From contig NZ_FNJV01000002.1 in NCBI RefSeq assembly GCF_900103125.1, forward strand, positions 1 to 64,000: a stretch of 64,000 nt of DNA, read 5' to 3'. Made by a program: the position numbers and the translations under genes. This DNA is from Mucilaginibacter sp. OK268 (GTDB lineage: Bacteria > Bacteroidota > Bacteroidia > Sphingobacteriales > Sphingobacteriaceae). The notes below the pieces were generated by a model. That model did no database searches, was not told where the DNA came from, and was given only the letters and a program-made list of their open reading frames with translations. This document shows, one piece after another, positions 54,308-62,954 of this stretch; positions within the stretch are counted from its first letter, which is position 1; each line of letters begins with the position of its first letter.

Positions 54308-55652
54308 GTGCTGATGATAAGCCGGAGTAAAAGGTTTTTAATGTGCCGCCAGCTTTTTCAAGGTCAATACGGGCCTGAAAAAAGGTGTACAGCGAGTTGA
54401 GGTAATTATTTTGTGCTTCTTTTAATGAGTTCTGTGCGTTCAGCCAGTCGGTAAGGTCGGTAGTACCTTTCTGTAACTGCAGGTCGGTAGTGCTGAATAC
54501 CGATTGTGCCAGTGCTATATTACGGCGGTTATTCTCTACGTTGCTTTGTTCTTTAAGTACTTTGGTTCGTGCGTTCTCGTAGTCCAAATGGTATTTATCT
54601 TCATCGAGCTTTAGGTTCTCTTGCGCGTTTAAGCGTTTATATTTGGCCTGGCTATATTGTGCATTACGTTTGAAGAAATCAAACAGCGGGATGTTCAGTT
54701 TAAGGCCTATCGCTGAATAGGGTGACATGCCGGAAAAGGCTGGCCCAAGCCGGTCGCCGAAACCGAGTAGACCATGTTGTGCATAAGCGGTCAGTTTAGG
54801 GAGAGCCCCCGCCTTGATCCGGCTCTCGTCGATCTCCAATAGCTTCGCATTTACCTGCGAAATACGATAGTCGGTACGGTTATCTGCCGTAAATGTTTGG
54901 TTATTGGCAAGCGCCGGGGCAACAGGTATAAACACATCGCTGGCAGCTGTACTGTCAATAGCCAGCGCACTATTAATCGGGTATCCCATCTCATACTTGA
55001 GCTGATTTTCAGCAAGGGTGAGATTACTCTCCGCCACCTGTATCTGCGATTGGGCGTTATTATAGTCAACAGTTACTTTATCCGCATCCTTTTGCAGGGC
55101 CGTGCCTTTTTTTACCCGGAGGGAAATAATTCCCATTTGCCCCCTATAGGTTTCCTGATTAGCTTTTAACAGGTTGAGCTGCTCCCGGTAAACGAATATC
55201 TGCGAATAAGCCGTACTGATGTTATAAATGATGGTTTCGTCATTCTGGCGTTGGTTCAGCACAGCCTGCTGAGCATTATATTTATTCGCTTTTAAACCGG
55301 TAAGCAATGACTGATCATAAATGGTTTGATCAACGCGTGCCACGTGATTGGTGTTAAATTGCTTGGTAAAAGCAACCCGCAAGTCGTTTGGGCCAAAAAT
55401 CCCGGCAGGGATGACCGATACCTGAACTTTCAGGTTATCGTCCAGCGTACTGGTAACCCCTATGCTGGGCAGATAAGCGGCCAGCGCTTCTCTGGCTTTG
55501 GCATCGGCGATTTTCTTTTCATTGGCATATACGGCATTACTCCGGTTATTTTTCAGGCCGTAATCAATACAGGTTTTAAGCGACCAGACGGACTGGGCGG
55601 GCAACCGGAAAGGCAGGAACGCCAGTAATAGAAATAAAATATTTTTGTTCAT
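54297..55652 (-). CDS. TolC-like outer-membrane efflux protein
   Basis: A 451-residue channel protein. Signal peptide at about 1-19 (ending PAQS). The repeated helical hairpin architecture is visible in two similar halves (about 25-220 and 225-450), with LKTCIDYGLKNNRSNAVYAN and the C-terminal NAQNSLKEAQNNYLNSLYTF. It completes the tripartite pump. Its start follows the barrel-protein stop by 45 bp, so the five genes 49976-57142 form one probable operon. Confidence 0.93.
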   Translation of the reverse strand: MNKNILFLLLAFLPFRLPAQSVWSLKTCIDYGLKNNRSNAVYANEKKIADAKAREALAAYLPSIGVTSTLDDNLKVQVSVIPAGIFGPNDLRVAFTKQFNTNHVARVDQTIYDQSLLTGLKANKYNAQQAVLNQRQNDETIIYNISTAYSQIFVYREQLNLLKANQETYRGQMGIISLRVKKGTALQKDADKVTVDYNNAQSQIQVAESNLTLAENQLKYEMGYPINSALAIDSTAASDVFIPVAPALANNQTFTADNRTDYRISQVNAKLLEIDESRIKAGALPKLTAYAQHGLLGFGDRLGPAFSGMSPYSAIGLKLNIPLFDFFKRNAQYSQAKYKRLNAQENLKLDEDKYHLDYENARTKVLKEQSNVENNRRNIALAQSVFSTTDLQLQKGTTDLTDWLNAQNSLKEAQNNYLNSLYTFFQARIDLEKAGGTLKTFYSGLSSAHEN

Positions 55653-55697
55653 GATACACCGGTTTGATGGCAGCCGCTGGCGTTTAAGGGTTGATGA

Positions 55698-56687
55698 CTA
55701 TCGTTTTTTCCTCGCAAAGGGGTTGAAGGAAATCCCAACGTTGAAATACCCTGAAGGGCTGGCCTTTGCCTGAAAAATCGGGTCATTATAAGATTGGTTA
55801 CGATCGAATATCCGGGGCGACAGACTGGTCTTCAATCCGCCTTTCAGAGTCAGGATAAGGTAGTTAAAAACCAGGTGCTCATAGATCAGTCCATTATTGA
55901 GATCGACCTGATTAAACTCAAAGGTCCTTCCCGACTTGTCCAAATTATACAGGTAGAAACTGGTGCGATCCAGTTCCGTTCCCAAGGTGATTCTGCCATT
56001 CCGGAATACCTGTTTCCGGATAAATATATTCCTGGGCAGTGTAATATCCGCGACCAAGCCATTGTCGAAGCGGTGTTCGTAAGTGAATATAGGAAGTATT
56101 GGTACTTGTGAACTTGGGTCAATATTGACAACAAAACCGACACCGAGTTTTGTGGTCGCATTAGCCTTTAACAGCATTGTTGCAGCAAACAGGCCCCGAA
56201 CCCGCTCGAACTGTTTTTCACTTCCGTCTATACTTACATTGCTGGAGAATATAGTTGTTTTATCAAACAGTTTTGATACGTAAGCCAGGTTTAAGGCCGA
56301 ATTATGGTATTGAAAGTTCTCATTCACAGAACTGGTAAGTCCTGAAACAGGTTCATTCAGGGCGGCGGTAAGCGAAGTTAAACGATAGGTAAACGAGGTC
56401 CCCAGTATCCAGTGTTTCGATCTGATGAAATTGATGTTGGCACTTGCCCTGGCTTGTGTCCAGTTCGTTACCCTGCCTGCGGGTAATGCTTCGCCCCGTA
56501 AAGTCGAAGTGAAATTATAGGGTCCGGAGCCTGAAAATTCAAAATTGAAGGTTCTGGTTTCAGGAAATTTATTGGCGGCATAAGCCACCACTTTTTTGGT
56601 GGTTACACTGTCTTGTATTTGCGCGAAACCGGTTTTTGACAGGATCAATGCCGCGACGGTGAGCAGGAGCTTGTTCGTGGTTTTCAT
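55698..56687 (-). CDS. Outer-membrane beta-barrel protein of unknown function
   Basis: A 329-residue exported protein with a signal peptide (about 1-22, ending GFAQ). The rest is made of short alternating strands typical of an outer-membrane barrel (FNFEFSGSGPYNF, TTIFSSNVSIDGSE, RITLGTELDRTSFYLYN). The last residues are NPFARKKR, which is less typical than a terminal aromatic. It may belong to a small uncharacterised barrel family (DUF6268-like, uncertain). It lies between the unknown 150-residue gene and TolC and could be an accessory of the pump or an envelope sensor. Confidence 0.7.
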   Translation of the reverse strand: MKTTNKLLLTVAALILSKTGFAQIQDSVTTKKVVAYAANKFPETRTFNFEFSGSGPYNFTSTLRGEALPAGRVTNWTQARASANINFIRSKHWILGTSFTYRLTSLTAALNEPVSGLTSSVNENFQYHNSALNLAYVSKLFDKTTIFSSNVSIDGSEKQFERVRGLFAATMLLKANATTKLGVGFVVNIDPSSQVPILPIFTYEHRFDNGLVADITLPRNIFIRKQVFRNGRITLGTELDRTSFYLYNLDKSGRTFEFNQVDLNNGLIYEHLVFNYLILTLKGGLKTSLSPRIFDRNQSYNDPIFQAKASPSGYFNVGISFNPFARKKR

Positions 56688-56689
56688 AA

Positions 56690-57142
56690 TTACTTAATGA
56701 CTTGGATTATTGATTGAAAAAAATCGAAAAGGAATATCTTATCGAAAGTTGAGGATAGCTGATGTACTTTTACCAGATCGAGAAAAAAGGGTTTGCGCTG
56801 TGTGATATCTCTGGCTACCAAAACCAGCCATAACTCTGAAACATCCTGCGTGTCAGGATCGGTTGCATCACCGGCAACAGGTTCTTCCTGGTGCGTTGTC
56901 AGGTTTAGCGGCAACTGGAGATCACAAAAAGCGATGCCCGTTCTGGTTCCGGCATCCTCCATAACATATACAGGATGACGCTGCCAGCCGGCAATATGCA
57001 TCGACGGCCGGTAACATTGAACGAAGTGACATAAATAGGCCAGTTCTGTAAATCTTCCGCATTGGCTGTCCGCAGACATACCAGGTGCGTAAGTTGCATT
57101 TACAGCTAACGTTTTCCATATTTTAAGATCGTTCGTATTCAT
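56690..57142 (-). CDS. First gene of the efflux operon, unknown function
   Basis: A 150-residue soluble protein without signal peptide. No family recognised. It has an NATYAPGMSADSQCGRFTEL region and several Cys (FCDLQL near the middle), a negatively charged loop (GDATDPDTQDVSE), and a hydrophobic C-terminal helix (FDKIFLFDFFQSIIQVIK). Its stop is only two bases before the barrel-protein start, which argues for an operon. It lies next to the repeat-containing divergent region at 57192-57279 and may be regulated from it. Confidence 0.6.
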   Translation of the reverse strand: MNTNDLKIWKTLAVNATYAPGMSADSQCGRFTELAYLCHFVQCYRPSMHIAGWQRHPVYVMEDAGTRTGIAFCDLQLPLNLTTHQEEPVAGDATDPDTQDVSELWLVLVARDITQRKPFFLDLVKVHQLSSTFDKIFLFDFFQSIIQVIK

Positions 57143-57191
57143 GATTTAGCGCAAAGAAAGGCACTAAAACACTGCTGAATTTGGTTTTTAT

Positions 57192-57279
57192 ACTAAACCC
57201 CCTGTATTTTCTACCAAACCCCGGTTTGTCCGATTTCACCGGCATAAGAAATCACGAGCCTGGTGTAATTTCACCATCC
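57192..57279 (+). promoter_or_regulatory. Regulatory repeat A in the efflux/hydrolase divergent region
   Basis: About 80 bp resemble repeat B at 58212-58297; shared pieces include aagaaatca, ggt.taa.tttcacc and ttttct.c.aaac. Two direct units actaaacccc (57192) and accaaacccc (57213) are 21 bp apart, the spacing bound by LytTR dimers. A Bacteroidota -7-like element tatttttg is at 57330-57337 before the hydrolase gene. It may be a site for the LytTR regulator at 59425. Confidence 0.55.
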
Positions 57280-57329
57280 ATTGTAGAAAACAGGACGCTG
57301 AGCTTCTGATTCAGTACCAAATTATTGGC

Positions 57330-57337
57330 TATTTTTG
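57330..57337 (+). promoter_or_regulatory. Bacteroidota -7-like element before the hydrolase
   Basis: tatttttg matches TAnnTTTG. The same octamer precedes the kinase gene at 58314-58321. A clear -33 box is not seen. Confidence 0.55.
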
Positions 57338-57398
57338 GAGCGGCAGTCCTGTCTGTTGACCTTACCGCAGGAAGGCCCGATTTAAACCGGTATATTTA

Positions 57399-58184
57399 AT
57401 GACAGGGAACAAACGCGGTATGCTGATGAACATCAACGGGAAAAATCTTTATGTGGCGTTTCAGAACACTTATAAAAATGCCCCCGTAATTGTATTTCTT
57501 CACGACTCTTTGGGTTGTGCAGCGCTCTGGAGGGATCTGCCTCAAAAGCTGGCAGAAGCAACACAATGTAATGTATTGGTGTATGACCGCTTAGGTTATG
57601 GTCAGTCTGAACCAATGAGTTCTTACCAAAGGCCGGTTAATTATTTGGAATTAGAGGCAGACGTATTAAATGATCTGCTGAATACATTGGACATCAATGA
57701 TGCAATTCTGTTTGGCCATAGTGACGGCGGTTCCATTGCCCTGATTGCCGCAAGCAAATATGCAATACGGATAAAGGCGGTGATCTGTGAAGCCGCGCAT
57801 ATTTTTGTAGAGGATGTGACGTTAAAAGGAATTTATAAAGCGATAGAGGTATATAAGCACACTGATCTGGCCAGGCGCCTGCAAAAACATCACGGTAATA
57901 AAACGGATACTATTTTTAAAGCATGGACAGAAACCTGGATGGGAATCGACTACAGAGATTGGAATATTGAGCACTTTTTACCGGGTATTCATTGCCCGCT
58001 TTTGTTTATTCAGGGAGAAACCGATGAATATGGCACATTGAAACAGGTGGAAAAAACAATAAGCGGGGTAAGCGGTAAGGCTGAAAAGTATATTATTCCG
58101 GCTGTAGGTCATACGCCTCATAAAGAGGCCGCCGGATTAACTTTCAACGCAGCAAAAGGGTTTATCAAAAAAATGTATGCATAA
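57399..58184 (+). CDS. Alpha/beta hydrolase
   Basis: A 261-residue cytoplasmic hydrolase. The fold begins VIFLHDSLGCAALWRDLP (oxyanion region), followed by LVYDRLGYGQSEP, the nucleophile Ser in FGHSDGGSIAL, the acid in LLFIQGETDEYGTL and the catalytic His in AVGHTPHKEA. Substrate unknown. An alternative start is the ATG at 57420. It is preceded by repeat A and a TAnnTTTG element and followed, after 160 bp with repeat B, by the LytS/LytTR pair, so it may be part of that regulon. Confidence 0.88.
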   Translation: MTGNKRGMLMNINGKNLYVAFQNTYKNAPVIVFLHDSLGCAALWRDLPQKLAEATQCNVLVYDRLGYGQSEPMSSYQRPVNYLELEADVLNDLLNTLDINDAILFGHSDGGSIALIAASKYAIRIKAVICEAAHIFVEDVTLKGIYKAIEVYKHTDLARRLQKHHGNKTDTIFKAWTETWMGIDYRDWNIEHFLPGIHCPLLFIQGETDEYGTLKQVEKTISGVSGKAEKYIIPAVGHTPHKEAAGLTFNAAKGFIKKMYA

Positions 58185-58211
58185 CCGGAACTTTATTGAC
58201 GGTATCTGCCA

Positions 58212-58297
58212 CCCACTCCCCTGCTTTTTCTGCTAAACGCTGTTTTGCCGGGTCTTTTGTAGAAGAAATCATGGGCTTGGTATAAATTTCACCTTCT
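58212..58297 (+). promoter_or_regulatory. Regulatory repeat B before the kinase gene
   Basis: The sequence is similar to repeat A (57192-57279). It lies 17 bp upstream of the -7-like tatttttg at 58314-58321 and about 50 bp before the kinase start. The position just upstream of the promoter suits an activator or autoregulation site. Confidence 0.55.
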
Positions 58298-58313
58298 GCC
58301 GGGCGGAATATCC

Positions 58314-58321
58314 TATTTTTG
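58314..58321 (+). promoter_or_regulatory. Bacteroidota -7-like element before lytS
   Basis: tatttttg, a match to TAnnTTTG, 25 bp before the TTG start at 58346. Confidence 0.55.
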
Positions 58322-58345
58322 GTAAACATCTAACATGTAGTATCA

Positions 58346-59428
58346 TTGAACCAACATACAGATACATTCAAAAATGAAAAGGCTATCAGCCTATTGATCG
58401 GTGAGCGTTTCCGGCTGTTAAGGCACGTCATTTTTTTAATTGTCCTCCTTCTTTTCTTTATCAGCACTAAACAGATCCCCGTAAGTCCCGGGGCATTCAA
58501 ATATGCCCGCGTGACTTTTATCTACCTTGGTTTTGTAGCGATGTTTTATCTGAATATGTATGTGCTGGTGCCTTTGTTTTTTTTTAAAGCGCGCTATTTT
58601 CTATACCTGTTTTTATTGGCGGTCACGGTCATCAGTATACTATTGTTAGTTTCCCGGTTCCTGGATCAGTATTCACCGTTGCCAGGGAATGATCATGACG
58701 CGCTTCCCAGCGACCACGATAGTATCGGCCTTTATACCGGCAGTGTAATTTCCATCGCACTTATCCTGCTGACCACCACATTTAAACTTTTCGGCCGTTG
58801 GATCAAAGACAAGGAACAGATTGCCGAATTAAATAATTTAACCCTAACAATGGAGCTGAACGAGCTGCGAAACCAGATCAATCCTCACTTCCTGTTCAAC
58901 ATGCTGAACAACGTAAAGGCGCTGATCCGTATCGATCCGGAAAAAGCGACTATCGTTATTATGAAACTTTCCGAATTTTTAAGGTACCAGTTATACGAGA
59001 ACGGCGAGGCGAAAACTTCTTTGCAATCAGAACTGGATTTTCTTTCTAACCTGGCGGAATTAGAAAAGATACGCCGTGATAAACTTTCGGTTACCCTAGA
59101 GGCAGCAATCCCCCCGGGGCGCCTGAAAAATATCTTTTTGCCGCCAAACCTATTTACCACGTTCCTGGAAAATGCCATCAAATACAGTGTGGATATGACG
59201 GAAGAGCCGGAAAATATCCGCATTAATATCTCCGTTAAAGACGGAAATCTTTATTTCACGTGCCGTAATTCCAAAGGCCCGGATATCTGGCCCGCTGACC
59301 GTAAAAACAGCGGCCTCGGGCTGGCCAACATCAAACGGCGGCTCGAATTGTTATATCAGGATGATTTTATGCTGAAGATATCTTCAACGAATGAAGAATA
59401 TTTTGTAGATTTAATCATACCCTTATGA
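58346..59428 (+). CDS. LytS/YehU-type sensor histidine kinase
   Basis: A 360-residue membrane kinase. The start used is a TTG at 58346. Four hydrophobic helices (about 26-45, 55-75, 84-103 and 131-148) form the input domain. The HisK motif is RNQINPHFLFNMLNNVKALI with the phosphorylated His181, and the ATPase part has LPPNLFTTFLENAIKYS and NSGLGLANIKRRLELLY. It passes phosphate to the LytTR regulator that overlaps its 3' end by four bases (ATGA). The stimulus is unknown; the linked efflux and hydrolase genes suggest an envelope or toxic-compound signal. Confidence 0.93.
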   Translation: MNQHTDTFKNEKAISLLIGERFRLLRHVIFLIVLLLFFISTKQIPVSPGAFKYARVTFIYLGFVAMFYLNMYVLVPLFFFKARYFLYLFLLAVTVISILLLVSRFLDQYSPLPGNDHDALPSDHDSIGLYTGSVISIALILLTTTFKLFGRWIKDKEQIAELNNLTLTMELNELRNQINPHFLFNMLNNVKALIRIDPEKATIVIMKLSEFLRYQLYENGEAKTSLQSELDFLSNLAELEKIRRDKLSVTLEAAIPPGRLKNIFLPPNLFTTFLENAIKYSVDMTEEPENIRINISVKDGNLYFTCRNSKGPDIWPADRKNSGLGLANIKRRLELLYQDDFMLKISSTNEEYFVDLIIPL

Positions 59429-60150
59429 ATTGTATCATTGTAGACGACGAGCCCCTGGCCAGGGATGAAATGGAAATATTGATCAGGGAAGTTTCATCCC
59501 TTGAAGTGCTGAAGAAATTCTCCAATGCATTTGCAGCTATGGAATACCTGGCTAAAAACGAAGTCGATTTGCTGTTCCTCGATATCGAAATGCCCGGTTT
59601 GAACGGCGTTGATTTCGCAGCCAGTATCCCGGGAAAAAGCCTGACCATCTTTACTACAGCCTATCCCCAGTATGCGCTCCGGAGCTATGAGCTTGATGCT
59701 ATTGATTATTTGCTGAAGCCCATTGACAAAGCCCGTCTGGAGAAAGCGATCCGCAAAGCAGAAATGTACAACAAGCTATTGTCTGACGATACTGCGAAGA
59801 CCACCGTAGAGTCGAATACTAACGACTTTTTTTTTATCAGATCAGAACGAAGGACCTATAAACTTAACTTCACGGATATTCTTTACATAGAAGGGCTAAA
59901 AGACTATGCGGTCATCTACACGCAAAATCAAAAATTGATTACTGCCATGAATATCAAAACCATCCATCAAAAAATACCGCAGCGTTTATTTTTCAGAGTA
60001 AGCAAATCTTTTGTTGTAAATATGGAACAGGTTACTTCATATGATAATCATGCTGTATATATGGGGGAAACGGAAATTCCGCTTGGAGAAATCTACCGGA
60101 CTGATTTCGTCAAAAAATATGTTGAGGGACATCTTGATTCAGAGCTCTAA
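59425..60150 (+). CDS. LytTR-family response regulator
   Basis: A 241-residue regulator. The receiver domain (1-115) has the acid pair at residues 7-8, phosphoacceptor Asp53 in LLFLDIEMPGLNG, and Lys in YLLKPIDKA. The LytTR DNA-binding domain (about 135-240) contains RSERRTYKLNFTDILYIEGL, FFRVSKSFVVNMEQV and EIPLGEIYRTDFVKKY. LytTR proteins bind pairs of short direct repeats about 21 bp apart. Repeat A carries such a pair, which makes repeats A and B candidate targets. It overlaps the kinase gene and must be co-translated. Confidence 0.95.
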   Translation: MNCIIVDDEPLARDEMEILIREVSSLEVLKKFSNAFAAMEYLAKNEVDLLFLDIEMPGLNGVDFAASIPGKSLTIFTTAYPQYALRSYELDAIDYLLKPIDKARLEKAIRKAEMYNKLLSDDTAKTTVESNTNDFFFIRSERRTYKLNFTDILYIEGLKDYAVIYTQNQKLITAMNIKTIHQKIPQRLFFRVSKSFVVNMEQVTSYDNHAVYMGETEIPLGEIYRTDFVKKYVEGHLDSEL

Positions 60151-60270
60151 AATTGCTGTTTGTTAACCAAACATGAACGCGGGCTTTTAGTCCAAAAAAA
60201 GAGGCTGTATTATAAGCCATTTTAGCGTTTAAGTCATCATATTAATTCTTTAAGCAAGTCATCTCTTAAT

Positions 60271-60307
60271 AAAAACGGCAATTTCCAAATCTGGAATTGC
60301 CGTTTTT
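60271..60307. terminator. Bidirectional terminator
   Basis: aaaaacggcaatttcca pairs with tggaattgccgttttt (one bulged T), between the LytTR gene and the convergent TlpA gene. It has A/T-rich flanks on both sides. No gene is seen elsewhere in 60151-60476. Confidence 0.85.
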
Positions 60308-60476
60308 GTATTAATCTTTATATTATTTTGGGGCTATCAACATTCAATTTTGTTCTATAATTATATTTTTTGACTTACGAAACAGACTCTTAGGCAGCCC
60401 ATTCAGACAAAAATATGAACCACATCCAAATTGTTTTGAATTATCTTTTAACCGGGTTCCTTTTTTGTAAAATTGA

Positions 60477-61607
60477 TCAGTTAAACAGCTCGTCGAGCTT
60501 TTTCTGTAGTTCGGGACCGTGAAGGTTCTTTGCAATGATAATTCCGTTTGGATCAACAAGGAAATTCGATGGGATGGCATGGATTCCATATGCTTTCATT
60601 GCGCCCCCGTCAATATTGGCCGGGGAAAGCAACTGAGTCCAGGGCATGCCGTCATCTTTTATGGCTTTTATCCATTTACCTTTATCTTTTTCAAAATCTA
60701 TCGATATACCTACAACAGTAAAATTTTTTGTTTTATAAGCATTGTAAGCTTTTAAAACATTGGGGTTTTCTGCACGGCACGGATGGCACCATGATGCCCA
60801 AAAATCGACCAGTACATATTTACCTTTAATGTCTTTGAGCTTAACGATCTTGCCTGATGTGTCAGGCTGGGCAAATACCGGTGCCCTGGAACCCACATCT
60901 GTTGCTTTTGATCCCAAAATCACCGCATTGATAATCTTGCCATTATAACTTTCCTTCAATTCAGGATCAAGTGTGCCCCAAAGCTCATCCACTTTTTCAA
61001 CTACAACATAAGGTCCCATCAATTCGGTTATGGCCTCGATGCTGAAATAGGACTTAGGGTGAGATCGCACATAAGCCTTAAGCAGTTCATCTCGCTTTAT
61101 GGTTGTTTCGTCAATCTTTGCCTTGAGCTCAGCAGCTCTTGGCAGCACCTTTCTATCAGCGGCTTTAATTTTAACGTATTCGTCCCAAAGTGGTTTCCGC
61201 TCCTTCGCAATCACCTCCAAAGGAGCCATAAAACTTTCATATGCTGAATTTATTGCAGAACCTACCACCCTTGCTGTCGAAATAGAATCCTTTGCAACAA
61301 TTTTAAAACTGCCGGGTTCAATGTATATACTCTTAGAATCGCGCCAGGCCTGTTTGATATCTGTTGCCCGCGTAGGCTTAAAAGTAAAGTAGGCTCGTTG
61401 AATACCCGAAACTTTCCCTTTAAACTCAAATCTGCCATTGATTACAGGGGTGCTGTCTGCAACATTAATCCCGCGTTCATTATAATTGTAATGAACCTTA
61501 CCGTCCATATCTTTTTTGACAAATGATCCCTCGATCACAAACTCTTTCCTCTGTGCATAGAGCGACATCGGAAACAGGGTAATCAGCAGTATAATAATCT
61601 TTTTCAT
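60477..61607 (-). CDS. DUF4369-TlpA thioredoxin protein
   Basis: A 376-residue exported thiol protein. Signal peptide about 1-18 (ending LYAQ). An N-terminal DUF4369-like beta domain (about 22-110, FVIEGSFVKKD and INGRFEFKGKV) is followed by a helical linker. The TlpA thioredoxin domain (about 240-376) has the redox motif WCHPC in DFWASWCHPCRAENPNVLKA. Family members reduce periplasmic proteins, for example during cytochrome maturation or with TonB-linked nutrient systems. It is the last gene of a SusD-TlpA-TlpA cluster on the minus strand. Confidence 0.9.
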   Translation of the reverse strand: MKKIIILLITLFPMSLYAQRKEFVIEGSFVKKDMDGKVHYNYNERGINVADSTPVINGRFEFKGKVSGIQRAYFTFKPTRATDIKQAWRDSKSIYIEPGSFKIVAKDSISTARVVGSAINSAYESFMAPLEVIAKERKPLWDEYVKIKAADRKVLPRAAELKAKIDETTIKRDELLKAYVRSHPKSYFSIEAITELMGPYVVVEKVDELWGTLDPELKESYNGKIINAVILGSKATDVGSRAPVFAQPDTSGKIVKLKDIKGKYVLVDFWASWCHPCRAENPNVLKAYNAYKTKNFTVVGISIDFEKDKGKWIKAIKDDGMPWTQLLSPANIDGGAMKAYGIHAIPSNFLVDPNGIIIAKNLHGPELQKKLDELFN

Positions 61608-61731
61608 GTGGTATTTTTTAATCTATAGACTTTTTTTAATAACTAATAATTTGTGGTAGATCGGCATCGCTGCAGATGAGTGAGCAAATGCCCTATGAAA
61701 TGCCAGGACGTTATCCCAGGATGCCCGTCCA

Positions 61732-62835
61732 TTATTCCAGGACCTGCTTTAACTTAACCGTTAGCGCATCTCCCCTAAGGTCTTTCGCAAGAATCTTTCC
61801 TGAAGGGTCGACCAGGAAACTGGAAGGGATATTTTTTATACCGAAATAGGTCATCAGCTCGAAACTCTTGCTGCCTGATCCCCGAACCTGCACCCAGGGT
61901 AACTGATCTTCTTTTAAGGCCTTCACCCATTTGTCTTCCTTTTCATCGCAGGAGACTGATAATATCGTAAAGTTTTTATCCTTAAACGTTTGATACGCTG
62001 TTAGTAAATTGGGGGTTTCTGCCCTGCATGGCGCACACCAGCTTGCCCAAAAGTCGACCAGGACGAACTTTCCCCTGTAATCTGCGAGACGAATCGTTTT
62101 CCCAGCCGGGTCATTAAATGCAAAATCCTGCATTTCTCTTCCAATTGAACCATTTTGCATGGCTGATAACTGCGCCTGGATCATTCGACCCTTAACGGTG
62201 GTTCTCATAGCTGGTTGTAAGTTTTCAAACAGGCGTTTAGCCTTGTCATATGCTCCTGTATTGGCAATTTTAAGCAGGAGTTCCAGACTCAAATAGCTTC
62301 CCGGATGCTGTTCTACGTAATTGTCGTTCTCTGTAACAAAGTATTGGCGATAATAGGTTTCCGCCTGATTTTTCAATTCCGGCACTTCCGATGCGGCTGC
62401 CGATTTTAACAGTTCTTTTGCATGGCTATACTTTGCGTAAATATTTGCCATTTGAGTGCAATACTGTACATACTCGCTTTGTGTATTTGACCCTGTGACC
62501 GACATCTCCTTAAAAGTGGCTGGCGTAGCCGCGTCTCCGCTCAACTTTTGTTCTCCGGGTTCTGCGAATAGCATGAATGACATTTTTGATTTGCCTACCG
62601 GCATGATCACGTTTACAGCTGTTGTTTCTGTCCATGAGGATAGCCATTCGAATTGACCATTATGAACGGGTATTTTAACCTTTTCCTGCTTCGATTTCAC
62701 AGAAGCATAAATCAGCAGGATCGAATCAGCATTGAGATTTTTGACATCCCCTGTTATCTTTAACTGGCCGAAGGCAAATGCCGGCAGCACAAGCAGCATA
62801 ACGCATAATATCGTGTATGATTTTTTGTAGTTCAT
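61732..62835 (-). CDS. DUF4369-TlpA thioredoxin protein
   Basis: About 367 residues from the ATG at 62835 (MNYKKSYTILCVMLLVLPAF); an upstream in-frame ATG at 62868 has no signal-like start. Signal peptide, a DUF4369-like N-terminal domain (KITGDVKNLNADSILLIYAS), a helical middle and a thioredoxin domain with WCAPC in DFWASWCAPCRAETPNLLTA. It closely resembles the next gene at 60477 in domain order, so the two are likely paralogues from duplication. It follows the partial SusD by 120 bp. Confidence 0.9.
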   Translation of the reverse strand: MNYKKSYTILCVMLLVLPAFAFGQLKITGDVKNLNADSILLIYASVKSKQEKVKIPVHNGQFEWLSSWTETTAVNVIMPVGKSKMSFMLFAEPGEQKLSGDAATPATFKEMSVTGSNTQSEYVQYCTQMANIYAKYSHAKELLKSAAASEVPELKNQAETYYRQYFVTENDNYVEQHPGSYLSLELLLKIANTGAYDKAKRLFENLQPAMRTTVKGRMIQAQLSAMQNGSIGREMQDFAFNDPAGKTIRLADYRGKFVLVDFWASWCAPCRAETPNLLTAYQTFKDKNFTILSVSCDEKEDKWVKALKEDQLPWVQVRGSGSKSFELMTYFGIKNIPSSFLVDPSGKILAKDLRGDALTVKLKQVLE

Positions 62836-62954
62836 TACTTGAATTTTATTTGGTCCCGCTTGTCTCAAAATGAATGCTGACCCATTGGCTGGTCAGCATT
62901 CAGGATCAGCATCGGTGATGTTCGCGGATAGCAGCGACCTTGTCAATATTTATG

